DNA of 64,000 nucleotides from Gynuella sunshinyii YC6258 (GTDB lineage: Bacteria; Pseudomonadota; Gammaproteobacteria; Pseudomonadales; Natronospirillaceae), in assembly GCF_000940805.1 (NCBI RefSeq), contig NZ_CP007142.1, positions 4,812,593-4,876,592 on the forward strand, written 5' to 3'. The notes under the pieces are model-generated. The model saw only the letters and a program-made list of their open reading frames with translations, did no database searches and was not told the origin of the DNA. Made by a program: the position numbers and the translations under genes. This document shows, piece after piece, positions 51,465 through 58,958 of this stretch. Position 1 is the stretch's first letter. The number at the start of each line of letters is the position of its first letter.

Positions 51465-52007
51465 ATGAATTCTGTAGTAACCCGACGAAACCTTTTAAAA
51501 CTTGGATTAATAGCCGGTACCAGCCTGATTGCTCCCCGGTTGTTCGCTCAGGCGCACACGAACACTCAGGAAATTTTTATAACCAACCTGCACACCGGTG
51601 AAACTGATCGGGTACTGTTTTACGATCAGGGTTACTACCTTGCCGATGGACTTGACCGGCTTGCCTGGTTGCTTAGAGATCATCGTCGCAACGAAGTGGG
51701 CGGTATGGATCCTAAGCTTTACCACCTGCTGTTCTCCCTGCAACAACGTTATGGCCAGCAGAAGCCGATCCAGATTATCTCTGGTTATCGCAGTCAGGCG
51801 ACCAATCAATGGCTGCAGAAAAACAGTGACGGCGTGGCCAAAGTCAGCCAGCACACCTTCGGTCAGGCGGTGGATTTTCGCATTCCTAAAGTGGATACAC
51901 AGGAACTGTTTGACGTATGTTGCAGCTACCGCCAGGGTGGTGTCGGTCGTTATCTCAGCAGCCGCTTTGTACATATTGATACTGCCGGGGTTCGACACTG
52001 GGGGTAG
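51465..52007 (+). CDS. Tat-exported DUF882/YcbK-like murein peptidase-family protein
   Basis: The 180-residue protein starts with a twin-arginine signal (TRRNLLKLGLIAGTSLIAP) ending at LFAQA. The YcbK/peptidase M15-like domain follows, with LAWLLRDHRRNE, IQIISGYRSQATNQWL, SQHTFGQAVDFRI and the final FVHIDTAGVRHWG. The His and Asp residues of the zinc site are present. Relatives are thought to trim or shape peptidoglycan (MepK in E. coli is a crosslink-specific endopeptidase). A GTG nine bases earlier is an alternative start. Confidence 0.88.
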   Translation: MNSVVTRRNLLKLGLIAGTSLIAPRLFAQAHTNTQEIFITNLHTGETDRVLFYDQGYYLADGLDRLAWLLRDHRRNEVGGMDPKLYHLLFSLQQRYGQQKPIQIISGYRSQATNQWLQKNSDGVAKVSQHTFGQAVDFRIPKVDTQELFDVCCSYRQGGVGRYLSSRFVHIDTAGVRHWG

Positions 52008-52243
52008 ACAGACAGTAAGAGTATGATCTGCGGTTGTGTCAGGGAAAATGGCAGATTGTTCTCGTTCTTTCTCTCTACGCCTCCACAGATCGATAGAGCT
52101 ATAATGTGCGGATCAATACCGGTCATCAGATAAATGGCCTGGTAAATCAAATCGATCATACTGATCATCTTTGATGATTCATTCATACTCTTCTGCATTA
52201 AGATTAAAGCACATAACCGAACAGCAAAAAGGACCCGGAATTC

Positions 52244-52546
52244 ATGAAAAAAATCCTTATTGGCTGGTTACTACTACTGTCTTCAATCATCGTCCTCAAT
52301 GGAACCGACTATTTAGCCCGACGCAAAGACGGCCACATAAAAACGGGAGAACTCGATGAAACCGTGTACTGGCTGATTCAATGTCCCATCATTTTAATCG
52401 TCGTATATCTATGGTGGACAGGCAGTAAACGACTGGACTGGCCTTCAAAACTATTATTAATGCTATTCCAATCCGGTCTGGCGATGTTTATCTGGTTCTA
52501 TATAACACTCTCATATATTTGCTACGCCGGCATAGATTGTACTTAG
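52244..52546 (+). CDS. Small membrane protein of unknown function
   Basis: The 100-residue protein has three hydrophobic segments (about 3-19, 41-60, 70-95) separated by short charged loops (ARRKDGHIKTGELDE, GSKRLDWPSK). It has two terminal cysteines. The ATG is preceded by AAAAGGACCC. The family is not recognised. It is isolated; the 236 bases before it hold no gene. Confidence 0.6.
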   Translation: MKKILIGWLLLLSSIIVLNGTDYLARRKDGHIKTGELDETVYWLIQCPIILIVVYLWWTGSKRLDWPSKLLLMLFQSGLAMFIWFYITLSYICYAGIDCT

Positions 52547-52773
52547 TTGCAAAATCTATCCACCAACCCTCACCGAGACGGACATCTGCCAAGTTAAGAA
52601 AAAGAGTAGGTATTTCCAACCCATGAATTGACAGCTTTTAGCACAGGAAGCATGATGACCATTAGAGTGGCTCCGGTTCTCCGGGACAACTCACCATAGG
52701 CAAAAACGTCTACTGAACAGATTATGATGAAATGTTGAAAACTGTCAGGCACTTCTACCACATTGGAGGAATT

Positions 52774-53403
52774 ATGAGTGCATTATCTCTCTTAACCAGC
52801 CGGGCACAAACGCTCAATGCCAGGGTTGGAGCAGTTACTCTAGTGGTGGGTGCTTTCATGACGTTAGTGCTGTCCCATACGTCTATGTCACTCGCACCAT
52901 TGCGCATAATCACGCTAGCGATTGCTGCATTTGCTGTCTGGTCATTTTCAGATGAGATGGGCATACGCAAGCCTTTAAACCGTGCAGGTTTCATTTTTTT
53001 CTGTATTGCGGTGACAACCAAAGTTCAGGTATCGCTTGGCGTCGACCCGCATCTTATTGGACGCTATCTTTTACTCTATTCGGCATTTTTATTGCTGGCC
53101 GTTCTCTTTTGGTCCGTTGCGTTTCTTCATCGGCAACGGGAACTCAAAGTCGTGGGTGCGGTCGGTTTGCTTGCTGCCGCAGGGCCTGTTCTAGTCATCG
53201 TGGTTGGCCACGTCGTCGTCGGAGTCGGTGCAGTTTTTGGGGTTGGTAGTCTACTTGAAGCAACATATGGTGCTGCACCGAGCGATACATCCTTTGTAAC
53301 GCTGGTCGAACGCATCTTCGGCGTATGGGCTTATGTTGCTGCCTGGCTCCTCTGGCGGGGCCATATTATCGGTGGTATCAGCACCGCCCCAAGCAGCGCC
53401 TGA
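52774..53403 (+). CDS. Multi-pass membrane protein of unknown function
   Basis: The ATG at 52774 has a strong GGAGG site. The 209-residue product has about six hydrophobic segments, beginning with NARVGAVTLVVGAFMTLVLS and ending with VWAYVAAWLLWRGHIIGG. No catalytic motif is seen. G+C is higher than in the small genes that follow. A 14-base perfect inverted repeat lies 13 bases after the stop. Confidence 0.65.
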   Translation: MSALSLLTSRAQTLNARVGAVTLVVGAFMTLVLSHTSMSLAPLRIITLAIAAFAVWSFSDEMGIRKPLNRAGFIFFCIAVTTKVQVSLGVDPHLIGRYLLLYSAFLLLAVLFWSVAFLHRQRELKVVGAVGLLAAAGPVLVIVVGHVVVGVGAVFGVGSLLEATYGAAPSDTSFVTLVERIFGVWAYVAAWLLWRGHIIGGISTAPSSA

Positions 53404-53416
53404 CAAATTGATCAAA

Positions 53417-53463
53417 TTTACTAAGGGACACTCTACACACTGTTTCGGATGTCCCTTAGTAAA
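53417..53463 (+). terminator. Long inverted repeat after the membrane protein gene
   Basis: TTTACTAAGGGACA (53417-53430) and its exact complement (53450-53463) enclose a 19-base loop. It lies 13 bases after the stop at 53403 and may be a terminator or a regulatory palindrome. The loop is large for a terminator, and AGTACTAATT follows rather than a T-run. Confidence 0.45.
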
Positions 53464-53730
53464 GTACTAATTATCATCATGAGTAAAGCATTGTACTTAG
53501 GCATTTTTTTCCTTCCAACACCGAAATACTCACTAAAAAAAGAGAGCACAAAACCCTCTGTTTTTAGAAAAAATATAAAGGATATTTATTCGTTATCATT
53601 TTTGGCGAATAAAATTACTTTGAAAAAGCGCAAGAGCACCTTTCAAAATTTGGCCAGAGTTAATAATAATTGTAGGCATTATGGCTCGTTGACACGTATA
53701 TTTTTTTACAGACATTGAGTTTCGAAAATT

Positions 53731-53991
53731 ATGCAGGATATCGACGGCAATCAAGTGGACATCGGGGATACGGTTAAAGTCCTTGTGATTCGTGAAAATA
53801 TAAGAAGGATTCTTTCCGAGGAAGAAAGAGAACCTACCATGGAGATGCTGGGAAATGACTTCGAAATAGAAGATTTAGTAAATGACAACACTCAAATAAG
53901 TGTTAGCTATCAACACGGTTGCTTGTGGGGAGGCTTATACTTATTCCCTCACGAGTTTAGATTGATCAAAAAGGCAAAACGTAACAAGTAG
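53731..53991 (+). CDS. Small hypothetical protein (immunity-like)
   Basis: The 86-residue acidic protein begins MQDIDGNQVDIGDTVKVLVI and contains ISVSYQHGCLWGGLYLFPHE, followed by a basic tail KKAKRNK. The composition and the WGG-aromatic pattern resemble small immunity or antitoxin-like proteins, but no family is recognised. The next gene starts at the base after its stop codon, so the two are coupled. The AT-rich context differs from the surrounding genes. Confidence 0.6.
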   Translation: MQDIDGNQVDIGDTVKVLVIRENIRRILSEEEREPTMEMLGNDFEIEDLVNDNTQISVSYQHGCLWGGLYLFPHEFRLIKKAKRNK

Positions 53992-54168
53992 ATGTTCGTT
54001 GACCAATTTCTGAAAGAACCTGGAAAAATCGAAGATTATGGTTCGTTTTTATCCGTCACATATGAAGAAAACTGGGTAGAATTACAGTTCGAGTTTGGTT
54101 GCCTAAGCCGGATATGTATCGGCAACTTATATGATGATGGAAACAATCCAAAGTGGCCCTACTCATAA
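53992..54168 (+). CDS. Very small hypothetical protein, coupled to the previous gene
   Basis: A 58-codon frame starts at the ATG immediately after the previous stop and ends with TAA at 54168. The product starts MFVDQFLKEPGKIEDYGSFL and continues with TYEENWVELQFEFGCLSRIC, an acidic protein rich in aromatic residues in the same style as its neighbours. Direct abutment of stop and start suggests it is translated. It could be a truncated relative of the upstream protein. Function unknown. Confidence 0.55.
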   Translation: MFVDQFLKEPGKIEDYGSFLSVTYEENWVELQFEFGCLSRICIGNLYDDGNNPKWPYS

Positions 54169-54225
54169 CACGCCATTTAACCATATATTTTCAGTTCAGG
54201 ACGCGATGCAACACAGGGTCATTCT

Positions 54226-54624
54226 ATGGAACTCAGGTATTTAGCAGAATCTCCTACTCACAAGGTTTACTCTCACGCAGACTATGTATATTTGAAAGAT
54301 AAAACCATCTGTAAAAGCCAAACTGATTATGAGGAATCAGACGAAAATATCGCGTGGATTTATGGCGAACCTGATTCCGCCATCATAACGCTTGATGGAG
54401 AATATGTTGTAATCGCTGGCTGTGGGATTGTCATTTACAATATCAGAACCGCTGAGATCGTATATCTTTTTGATGAGCCTGATTCAACTGAATGGACTGA
54501 GGGGGTTTACCAGAATGCAATAGATGATGTCGTTCATGTGCGTTTTAATGTTTGTACCGACAACAACAATGTAGTTACCAAGCGCTTAAATTTGAAATCA
54601 CATGACATAGAGGTTCTGAGCTGA
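54226..54624 (+). CDS. Small hypothetical protein (immunity-like, beta-rich)
   Basis: The 132-residue acidic protein starts MELRYLAESPTHKVYSHADY and consists of short alternating strands, with GEPDSAIITLDGEYVVIAGC and VIYNIRTAEIVYLFDEPDS, like one or two blades of a beta-propeller. No signal peptide. It is third in a same-strand run of small AT-rich genes (53731-54624). The style suggests an orphan immunity protein of a polymorphic toxin system, which is inference from form only. Confidence 0.6.
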   Translation: MELRYLAESPTHKVYSHADYVYLKDKTICKSQTDYEESDENIAWIYGEPDSAIITLDGEYVVIAGCGIVIYNIRTAEIVYLFDEPDSTEWTEGVYQNAIDDVVHVRFNVCTDNNNVVTKRLNLKSHDIEVLS

Positions 54625-54797
54625 AGCGACAGCCAGCTCTGCCCTCCACTCACCATCACTCACCCCGATACCTCAACCCCTGGATACCATGAGCCCGGCG
54701 ATCGGCATTGGTCATCAGGTTTAACAGCAGATGCTCACACCAGGCTTTTTTCTTACCTTAGCTGATGGCCACCCTTTACAACCACTTCACCAGGCGC

Positions 54798-55037
54798 TTA
54801 TTTAATATCGCTTAATGCTGCGTGGATACCGTCCATTTTCAGGCTCAGATGTTCCAGGAAACCGGATGCCATTCTGGCAATACTGGCGGCATTTTCATCA
54901 TCGGATTCAGCAAGCATGAGCGCTATGGCCTGACCGCCGTTCACCATGGTTATGGTGGCGCAGAGGTCCCGTTTGATCAGTTCCAATTGAGGGTTACCTG
55001 CCGCATTGCAGGAATTGGGAGTGGATTCTGTTGTCAT
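54798..55037 (-). CDS. Small helical hypothetical protein
   Basis: The 79-residue product has a strong GAGGAG ribosome site nine bases before its ATG at 55037. It contains two predicted amphipathic helices, DLCATITMVNGGQAIALMLA and ASIARMASGFLEHLSLKMDG. It resembles in style the small pseudomonad proteins of the DUF3077/DUF6124 kind, but I cannot assign it. A large multi-hairpin element lies just upstream (55110-55283) and might be its leader. Downstream, minus-strand sequence at about 54660-54745 reads KAWCEHLLLNLMTNADRRAH and looks like a gene remnant. Confidence 0.6.
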   Translation of the reverse strand: MTTESTPNSCNAAGNPQLELIKRDLCATITMVNGGQAIALMLAESDDENAASIARMASGFLEHLSLKMDGIHAALSDIK

Positions 55038-55109
55038 ACAATATGACTCCTCTGTGATTGTCTGGCGTTTGCCCCCTCACAGGGATTCATATTCTGGGGG
55101 CAGGTCGAA

Positions 55110-55283
55110 CGGGTTGGAACTACCGCCTACATAGACGCGGCCCAGCCGAAGCTGGCCCGCCGACCTGCCATACAAAATGGTCAGGTGCGCGGATGCGCAG
55201 GCACAAAAAAGACGCCGGGCGCGTCTTTAATGCCTCTATGTAGCTTGCGGGGTTCCAATCCCGGCGCTGGATTTTGCCAGCGC
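55110..55283. ncRNA. Large multi-branched structured element (candidate structured RNA)
   Basis: The region folds into a closed multi-hairpin structure. The closing stem has three parts: CGGGTTGGAAC (55110-55120) with the complement at 55252-55263 (one bulge); CCGC (55123) with GCGG (55247); and the perfect nine-pair CTACATAGA (55127-55135) with TCTATGTAG (55235-55243). Inside are four hairpins: 55137-55160 (10 pairs, one mismatch, CGAA loop), 55163-55186, 55187-55198 and 55208-55228 (AAAGACGC/GCGTCTTT, extended by GGCA/TGCC). A further hairpin at 55264-55283 follows. I recall similar sequence near small genes in pseudomonads, but no named RNA family. Strand is unknown. Confidence 0.6.
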
Positions 55284-55558
55284 GCGGATATGGTACGTGA
55301 TTTACCAGAGCGAGAGCAACTTTGAGTTTTTGACCCTTCGTTGCGTGTTTGGCCGTTCACTCATGCCCCGACTCCACCAACCCTCTACCCGAGACACTCG
55401 CGCTTATCACCAGAACTTTATCCGGTTGAGAAAGTTTTGTTTGATATTTGTTCAACCTATTCCCAATGTTCTGACAACCAGACGAATTATCCCGTTTCGT
55501 CTGATTGTCACGATAACTCATCAACCTGATGAACGAACGTTATCCTGCCGGTGCGTTA
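55284..55558. other. Intergenic region with a 14-base hairpin
   Basis: No gene seen. GACAACCAGACGAA (55474-55487) pairs with TTCGTCTGATTGTC (55497-55510) with one mismatch and a nine-base loop. It lies downstream of the binding-protein gene at 55559 on the minus strand (about 50 bases after its stop) and may end that transcript. Confidence 0.5.
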
Positions 55559-56299
55559 TTATTGAATGTACTGATGCATAATGGCCTGGATATCTATCTT
55601 CTTCAGCCCTTCGTTCAGAATACCCTGCCACTTGCGACCGTTAGCATCGTTCTTAAATGCAACAAACAGATCTTTTTCAATGAGTAATTTGCTGTTCATC
55701 TGAACACTGCCTGCGGCGGATTTAAGTTTTGGGTCATTACTCTGGAGATATTTCAAGACATTGCTGTCAATGACCGCAAGATCAACCCGACCGGTGGAAA
55801 CTTTGAGAATATTCTGGCTGTCTGATGTCACCGTTGATGATTTGAGTTCACCTTTGGCAATCATGTTATCCAGCTCTTCGGTATTAACATAATCCTGGAC
55901 CACACCAATGGTATACGGTGTTAAGTCTTTTAAGGTACTCCAGCTGATTGGTTTTGCTTTGGCTTCCACAAAACCCAACGGGCCTTTACCCGTTGAATCA
56001 GAAAAAACAAATTCATCTGAATCGTAATAATACTCAGGGAAATACCCTGCGTATTTACCACTGTCTTTGACCTCTGCCACGGCCCTGCTCCAGGGGTAGA
56101 AATCCACCACCAGTGTATGACCCATCGCTTCAAACGCGGCCTTGACCACCGCAGTCGAAGCACCTTGATTCGGCAAACTGTTCCCTGAATAAGGCGGCCA
56201 TTCCAAAGAAGTCAGATAAACGGTTTCACTATAAGAGACACTCGGTAAGGCTAAAAAAAGTAGTCCAAATGCCATTACGGATATACGTATTGATTTCAT
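55559..56299 (-). CDS. Periplasmic solute-binding protein family 3
   Basis: The 246-residue protein has a signal peptide (ISVMAFGLLFLALPSVSYS). An SBP_bac_3 domain follows: VYLTSLEWPPYSGNSLPNQG, AAFEAMGHTLVVDFYPWSRA, YAGYFPEYYYDSDEFVFSD and GRVDLAVIDSNVLKYL. Such proteins bind amino acids or related small polar molecules. No ABC permease or ATPase gene is adjacent, so it may be an orphan binding protein or a sensor-type paralogue, as is common in marine gammaproteobacteria. Confidence 0.88.
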   Translation of the reverse strand: MKSIRISVMAFGLLFLALPSVSYSETVYLTSLEWPPYSGNSLPNQGASTAVVKAAFEAMGHTLVVDFYPWSRAVAEVKDSGKYAGYFPEYYYDSDEFVFSDSTGKGPLGFVEAKAKPISWSTLKDLTPYTIGVVQDYVNTEELDNMIAKGELKSSTVTSDSQNILKVSTGRVDLAVIDSNVLKYLQSNDPKLKSAAGSVQMNSKLLIEKDLFVAFKNDANGRKWQGILNEGLKKIDIQAIMHQYIQ

Positions 56300-56566
56300 A
56301 GATTCACTCTATTTTTTTCAAACAAGGTAATTATAAGAATAGCTAATAAAATGAATTTGATAGAGTTGATCGAACAATTTATGTACTTAACGATGGAAAA
56401 ATCCTGAATGGAAAAAACGTATACTATTAATCCGGCTTGTATACTTGCCGAGCTTATAAGTTTCGTCTACTGAGTGATTTACTTTAGCGTCAATCTCAGG
56501 TATTCCGGATCAGGCTGGTAAATATCTGTCCCTATTTTACAGATAGATTTCGTGGGATTAACTTAC

Positions 56567-56707
56567 GGGACCTCTAAAAATCGGCCTATTTTCGCATAGG
56601 ACGTTGTCAGCTCCAGTCTCACATCCTCATTTACGTCAGTAAACTGTGGTGTTGCGAGTGGCGCTTCCTCGCCTGCATCAAAACTATTCCTATTTTTCAG
56701 AGGCTCC
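56567..56707 (-). repeat. MITE-like repeat, copy 2 (inverted relative to copy 1)
   Basis: About 141 bases with terminal inverted repeats GGGACCTCTAAAAATCGGCC and (reversed) GGAGCCTCTGAAAAATAGG, flanked by TTAC on both sides (56563-56566 and 56708-56711). Along its length it matches the reverse complement of 46320-46473. No reading frame of significance. The remaining sequence between 56300 and 56778 is AT-rich and carries no recognised gene. Confidence 0.75.
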
Positions 56708-56778
56708 TTACAATACTAACCTCTCAACAAATCCTGCAATGTGTTCGCAGGGTTTTAAACTCTAATAAGGAATAATTC

Positions 56779-57279
56779 GTGTTTACGTTAGTGAATGTTC
56801 ATGAGTTTCAAGGTGGGTTAACCAAGGCGATTGATTATATTCATACGCAATGGGGAACGGCCCAAAATTATCCGTATTATGTGGATGCCATATCTCACTC
56901 CGACGCAACGGCCACATCTATCCCGCAGTTTTATGTGTTGCTGTGCGATCAAACCATCATTGGTTGTTACGGACTCATTATCAATGATTTTATCAGCCGC
57001 CATGATATTTACCCGTGGTTGTGCAGCCTTTATATTGAACCGGATTACAGAGGCAACCGGCTGTCTGACATGATATTTATTCATGCAAGGGAAATTGTCG
57101 GGTCATTGGGTTACGAAAAACTTTACCTCACTACAGATCATGACGGTTTTTATGAAAAATTTGGATGGCAGCGCATGGAAGATGGTTATGGTATTAATGG
57201 AGACAGCTGCAGGATTTATTATCTGAGCATCCGTCAGTTTATTGAATCTAATCTGTCTGATCATTGTTCACCTTTGTAG
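56779..57279 (+). CDS. GNAT family N-acetyltransferase
   Basis: The 166-residue protein starts at a GTG with AAGGA eight bases upstream. It shows the GNAT core: FYVLLCDQTIIGCYGLIIND, WLCSLYIEPDYRGNRLSDMI (acetyl-CoA binding, RGNR-type loop) and YLTTDHDGFYEKFGW. The ending EKFGWQRMEDGYGINGDSCR is typical of this family. Substrate unknown. It is immediately downstream of MITE copy 2, which may carry its promoter region. Confidence 0.85.
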   Translation: MFTLVNVHEFQGGLTKAIDYIHTQWGTAQNYPYYVDAISHSDATATSIPQFYVLLCDQTIIGCYGLIINDFISRHDIYPWLCSLYIEPDYRGNRLSDMIFIHAREIVGSLGYEKLYLTTDHDGFYEKFGWQRMEDGYGINGDSCRIYYLSIRQFIESNLSDHCSPL

Positions 57280-57579
57280 CAAACAACCGATAAGTACTGA
57301 TACAGTCAATGAAATGATCAACACACCAGCCCCGTCTCCGCTAGTAAACTATATGACGCCGGCGTTCTCACCGTGCTTGTTATGAGGATGGCACGGTGTT
57401 CAAATCACCAAGCACGCACACTCTACGCAACTCATGGGATAAATTCCTGACATTTGTCGGGTTGTTCCTGCTGTAACACCAGCCCCATAATTTTGGCTCT
57501 TCTTTGGCCGCCGGAATTGATATACAGGAATCTACGGCCAGCAATATGTTAATACTGGCAATGCAGGACAGATATCACT
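57280..57579. other. Intergenic region
   Basis: No gene recognised. The stretch near 57390-57415 (GGTGTTCAAATCACC) resembles a tRNA T-arm, but no acceptor stem or other arms fit. The promoter of the sigma-factor gene must lie here; ECF-type boxes could not be placed with confidence. Confidence 0.4.
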
Positions 57580-58191
57580 ATGGTAGCACCGGTCACTATC
57601 CACCCTCTTTCGGAAAGAAATGCGCCGATAATGGAGAGCCTCACTTTGAGCACACTGGACATAGAACGGAATGTGGAGTTTCTGCTTGGACAGATTCAAC
57701 TCAACCACAGACCGGCATTTGAAAAGCTGTATCGTGCAACAAGCTCTCGCTTGTATGCTCTGATACTGAGAATTGTGTCCGACCAGGATGAGGCTGCCGA
57801 TGCGCTGCAGGAAACTTACCTGAAAGTATGGCGCCATACCGATCACTACCGGGCGGATCTCGGCAGTGCCTGGGGATGGTTATGCCAGATTGCCCGCAAT
57901 ACCGCGCTGGACCGGGTTCGCAAAAAACAGCGCTCTATTGAGGTGGATCTGGAAGAATTCGACAGCATATTGAATACTCTTGAAGCCGATCATCCTGATC
58001 TGGTGGACGTATCAGACCTGAACCGGTGTCTGAAAAGAATCAAGCAGGATACTCAAAAAGCACTGATTCTGTCTTACGTATATGGCTTGAGTCATAGTGA
58101 GTTGACCCAATACATGGATGCACCGCTGGGCACGCTGAAAGCATGGGTTCGAAGAGGGTTATTGGAGTTGCGTAAATGCATGAAAGTTTGA
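57580..58191 (+). CDS. ECF-type RNA polymerase sigma factor
   Basis: The 203-residue protein has sigma region 2 (AFEKLYRATSSRLYALILRI, DEAADALQETYLKVWRH, GWLCQIARNTALDRVR) and region 4 (LKRIKQDTQKALILSYVYGL, HSELTQYMDAPLGTLKAWVR). It should direct polymerase to a small regulon that often includes its own operon. The start at 57580 has AGGACA upstream; 57631 is an alternative ATG with a poorer site. It overlaps the anti-sigma gene by 16 bases. Confidence 0.9.
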   Translation: MVAPVTIHPLSERNAPIMESLTLSTLDIERNVEFLLGQIQLNHRPAFEKLYRATSSRLYALILRIVSDQDEAADALQETYLKVWRHTDHYRADLGSAWGWLCQIARNTALDRVRKKQRSIEVDLEEFDSILNTLEADHPDLVDVSDLNRCLKRIKQDTQKALILSYVYGLSHSELTQYMDAPLGTLKAWVRRGLLELRKCMKV

Positions 58192-58898
58192 GGTACCAAC
58201 ACCCGGTTGTTCGCCGTCATCTGGCCAGTCAATACGTTCTGGGCTCCCAATCAGCACGGGTACGCAGGCGCTTTGAACGGCTAATGCAGGAAGATACTGA
58301 ACTGCTGGCAGAAGTATATAAATGGCAACAGGTATTGACGGGTCTGGCAGATACCATTCCCCCTAAAAAAGCTCCCGAACAGGTATGGAAAAATCTCTCT
58401 GCGCAAATCGATCCTGCACCTTCTCAGCCGTCACCATCACCTACCCAGCGCTGGTCCGGATTATTTTCCATCTGGCAACTCACTACTGCGGTACTGGTAG
58501 TTCTGGTGGCAACGTTGTTATATATCAAACCTGCTGAAATCCAGGTCGGCGCAGATTATATTGCCCTGATGGATTCCGACGATGCTGATGCCAATCCGGA
58601 ACTGCTGATCAGCGCTTATCTTAGTAACGGTCAGCAACCTTCACGTCTACAATTTGAATGGAACGACCGGACCCCAAGGACCAATATTGAAGGACTGACA
58701 CTGTTCGCCATTGATAAAGACAGTGGTGCCATCACCAATCTTGGCCGCATCGGTGATATTTCCCGGCCGATGTTGATGGAGAAATCCCAGTGGGCCGCAC
58801 TTAAAAACAGTTCTGAGCTGATCATCGCAACGGGTAATGACCCCAGTCAGGGTCAGATATTCAGAGGCCCCTGCGTACAAATCGCCCAGTCAGGCTGA
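58176..58898 (+). CDS. Anti-sigma factor (RskA/anti-sigma-K-like)
   Basis: The 240-residue protein has a cytoplasmic N-terminal anti-sigma region (YQHPVVRRHLASQYVLGSQS, RFERLMQEDTELLAEVYKWQ). One membrane segment at about 103-122 (LTTAVLVVLVATLLYIKPAE) and a periplasmic domain ending in the RskA-type pattern EGLTLFAIDKDSGAITNLGR follow. It should hold the ECF sigma factor inactive until an envelope signal. No zinc-binding HxxxCxxC motif is present. No target gene is adjacent. Confidence 0.85.
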   Translation: MHESLRYQHPVVRRHLASQYVLGSQSARVRRRFERLMQEDTELLAEVYKWQQVLTGLADTIPPKKAPEQVWKNLSAQIDPAPSQPSPSPTQRWSGLFSIWQLTTAVLVVLVATLLYIKPAEIQVGADYIALMDSDDADANPELLISAYLSNGQQPSRLQFEWNDRTPRTNIEGLTLFAIDKDSGAITNLGRIGDISRPMLMEKSQWAALKNSSELIIATGNDPSQGQIFRGPCVQIAQSG

Positions 58899-58958
58899 TA
58901 TGGGAAATATGCCTCCTGTCATTGTCGCGGCAGAATATCGGAAGCCGACAGGCATTAC

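Noticed and set aside
53449-53718. 89-codon plus-strand frame
   Set aside because: Its first codons lie inside the 14-base inverted repeat, it has no ribosome site, and the Lys/Ser/Asn-rich product from AT-rich DNA looks non-coding.
55058-55243. 61-codon plus-strand frame over the structured element
   Set aside because: The frame runs through the nested hairpins; base pairing explains the sequence better than coding.
57385-57430. tRNA-like T-arm (GGTGTTCAAATCACC)
   Set aside because: No acceptor, D or anticodon stems fit around it, and no CCA end.
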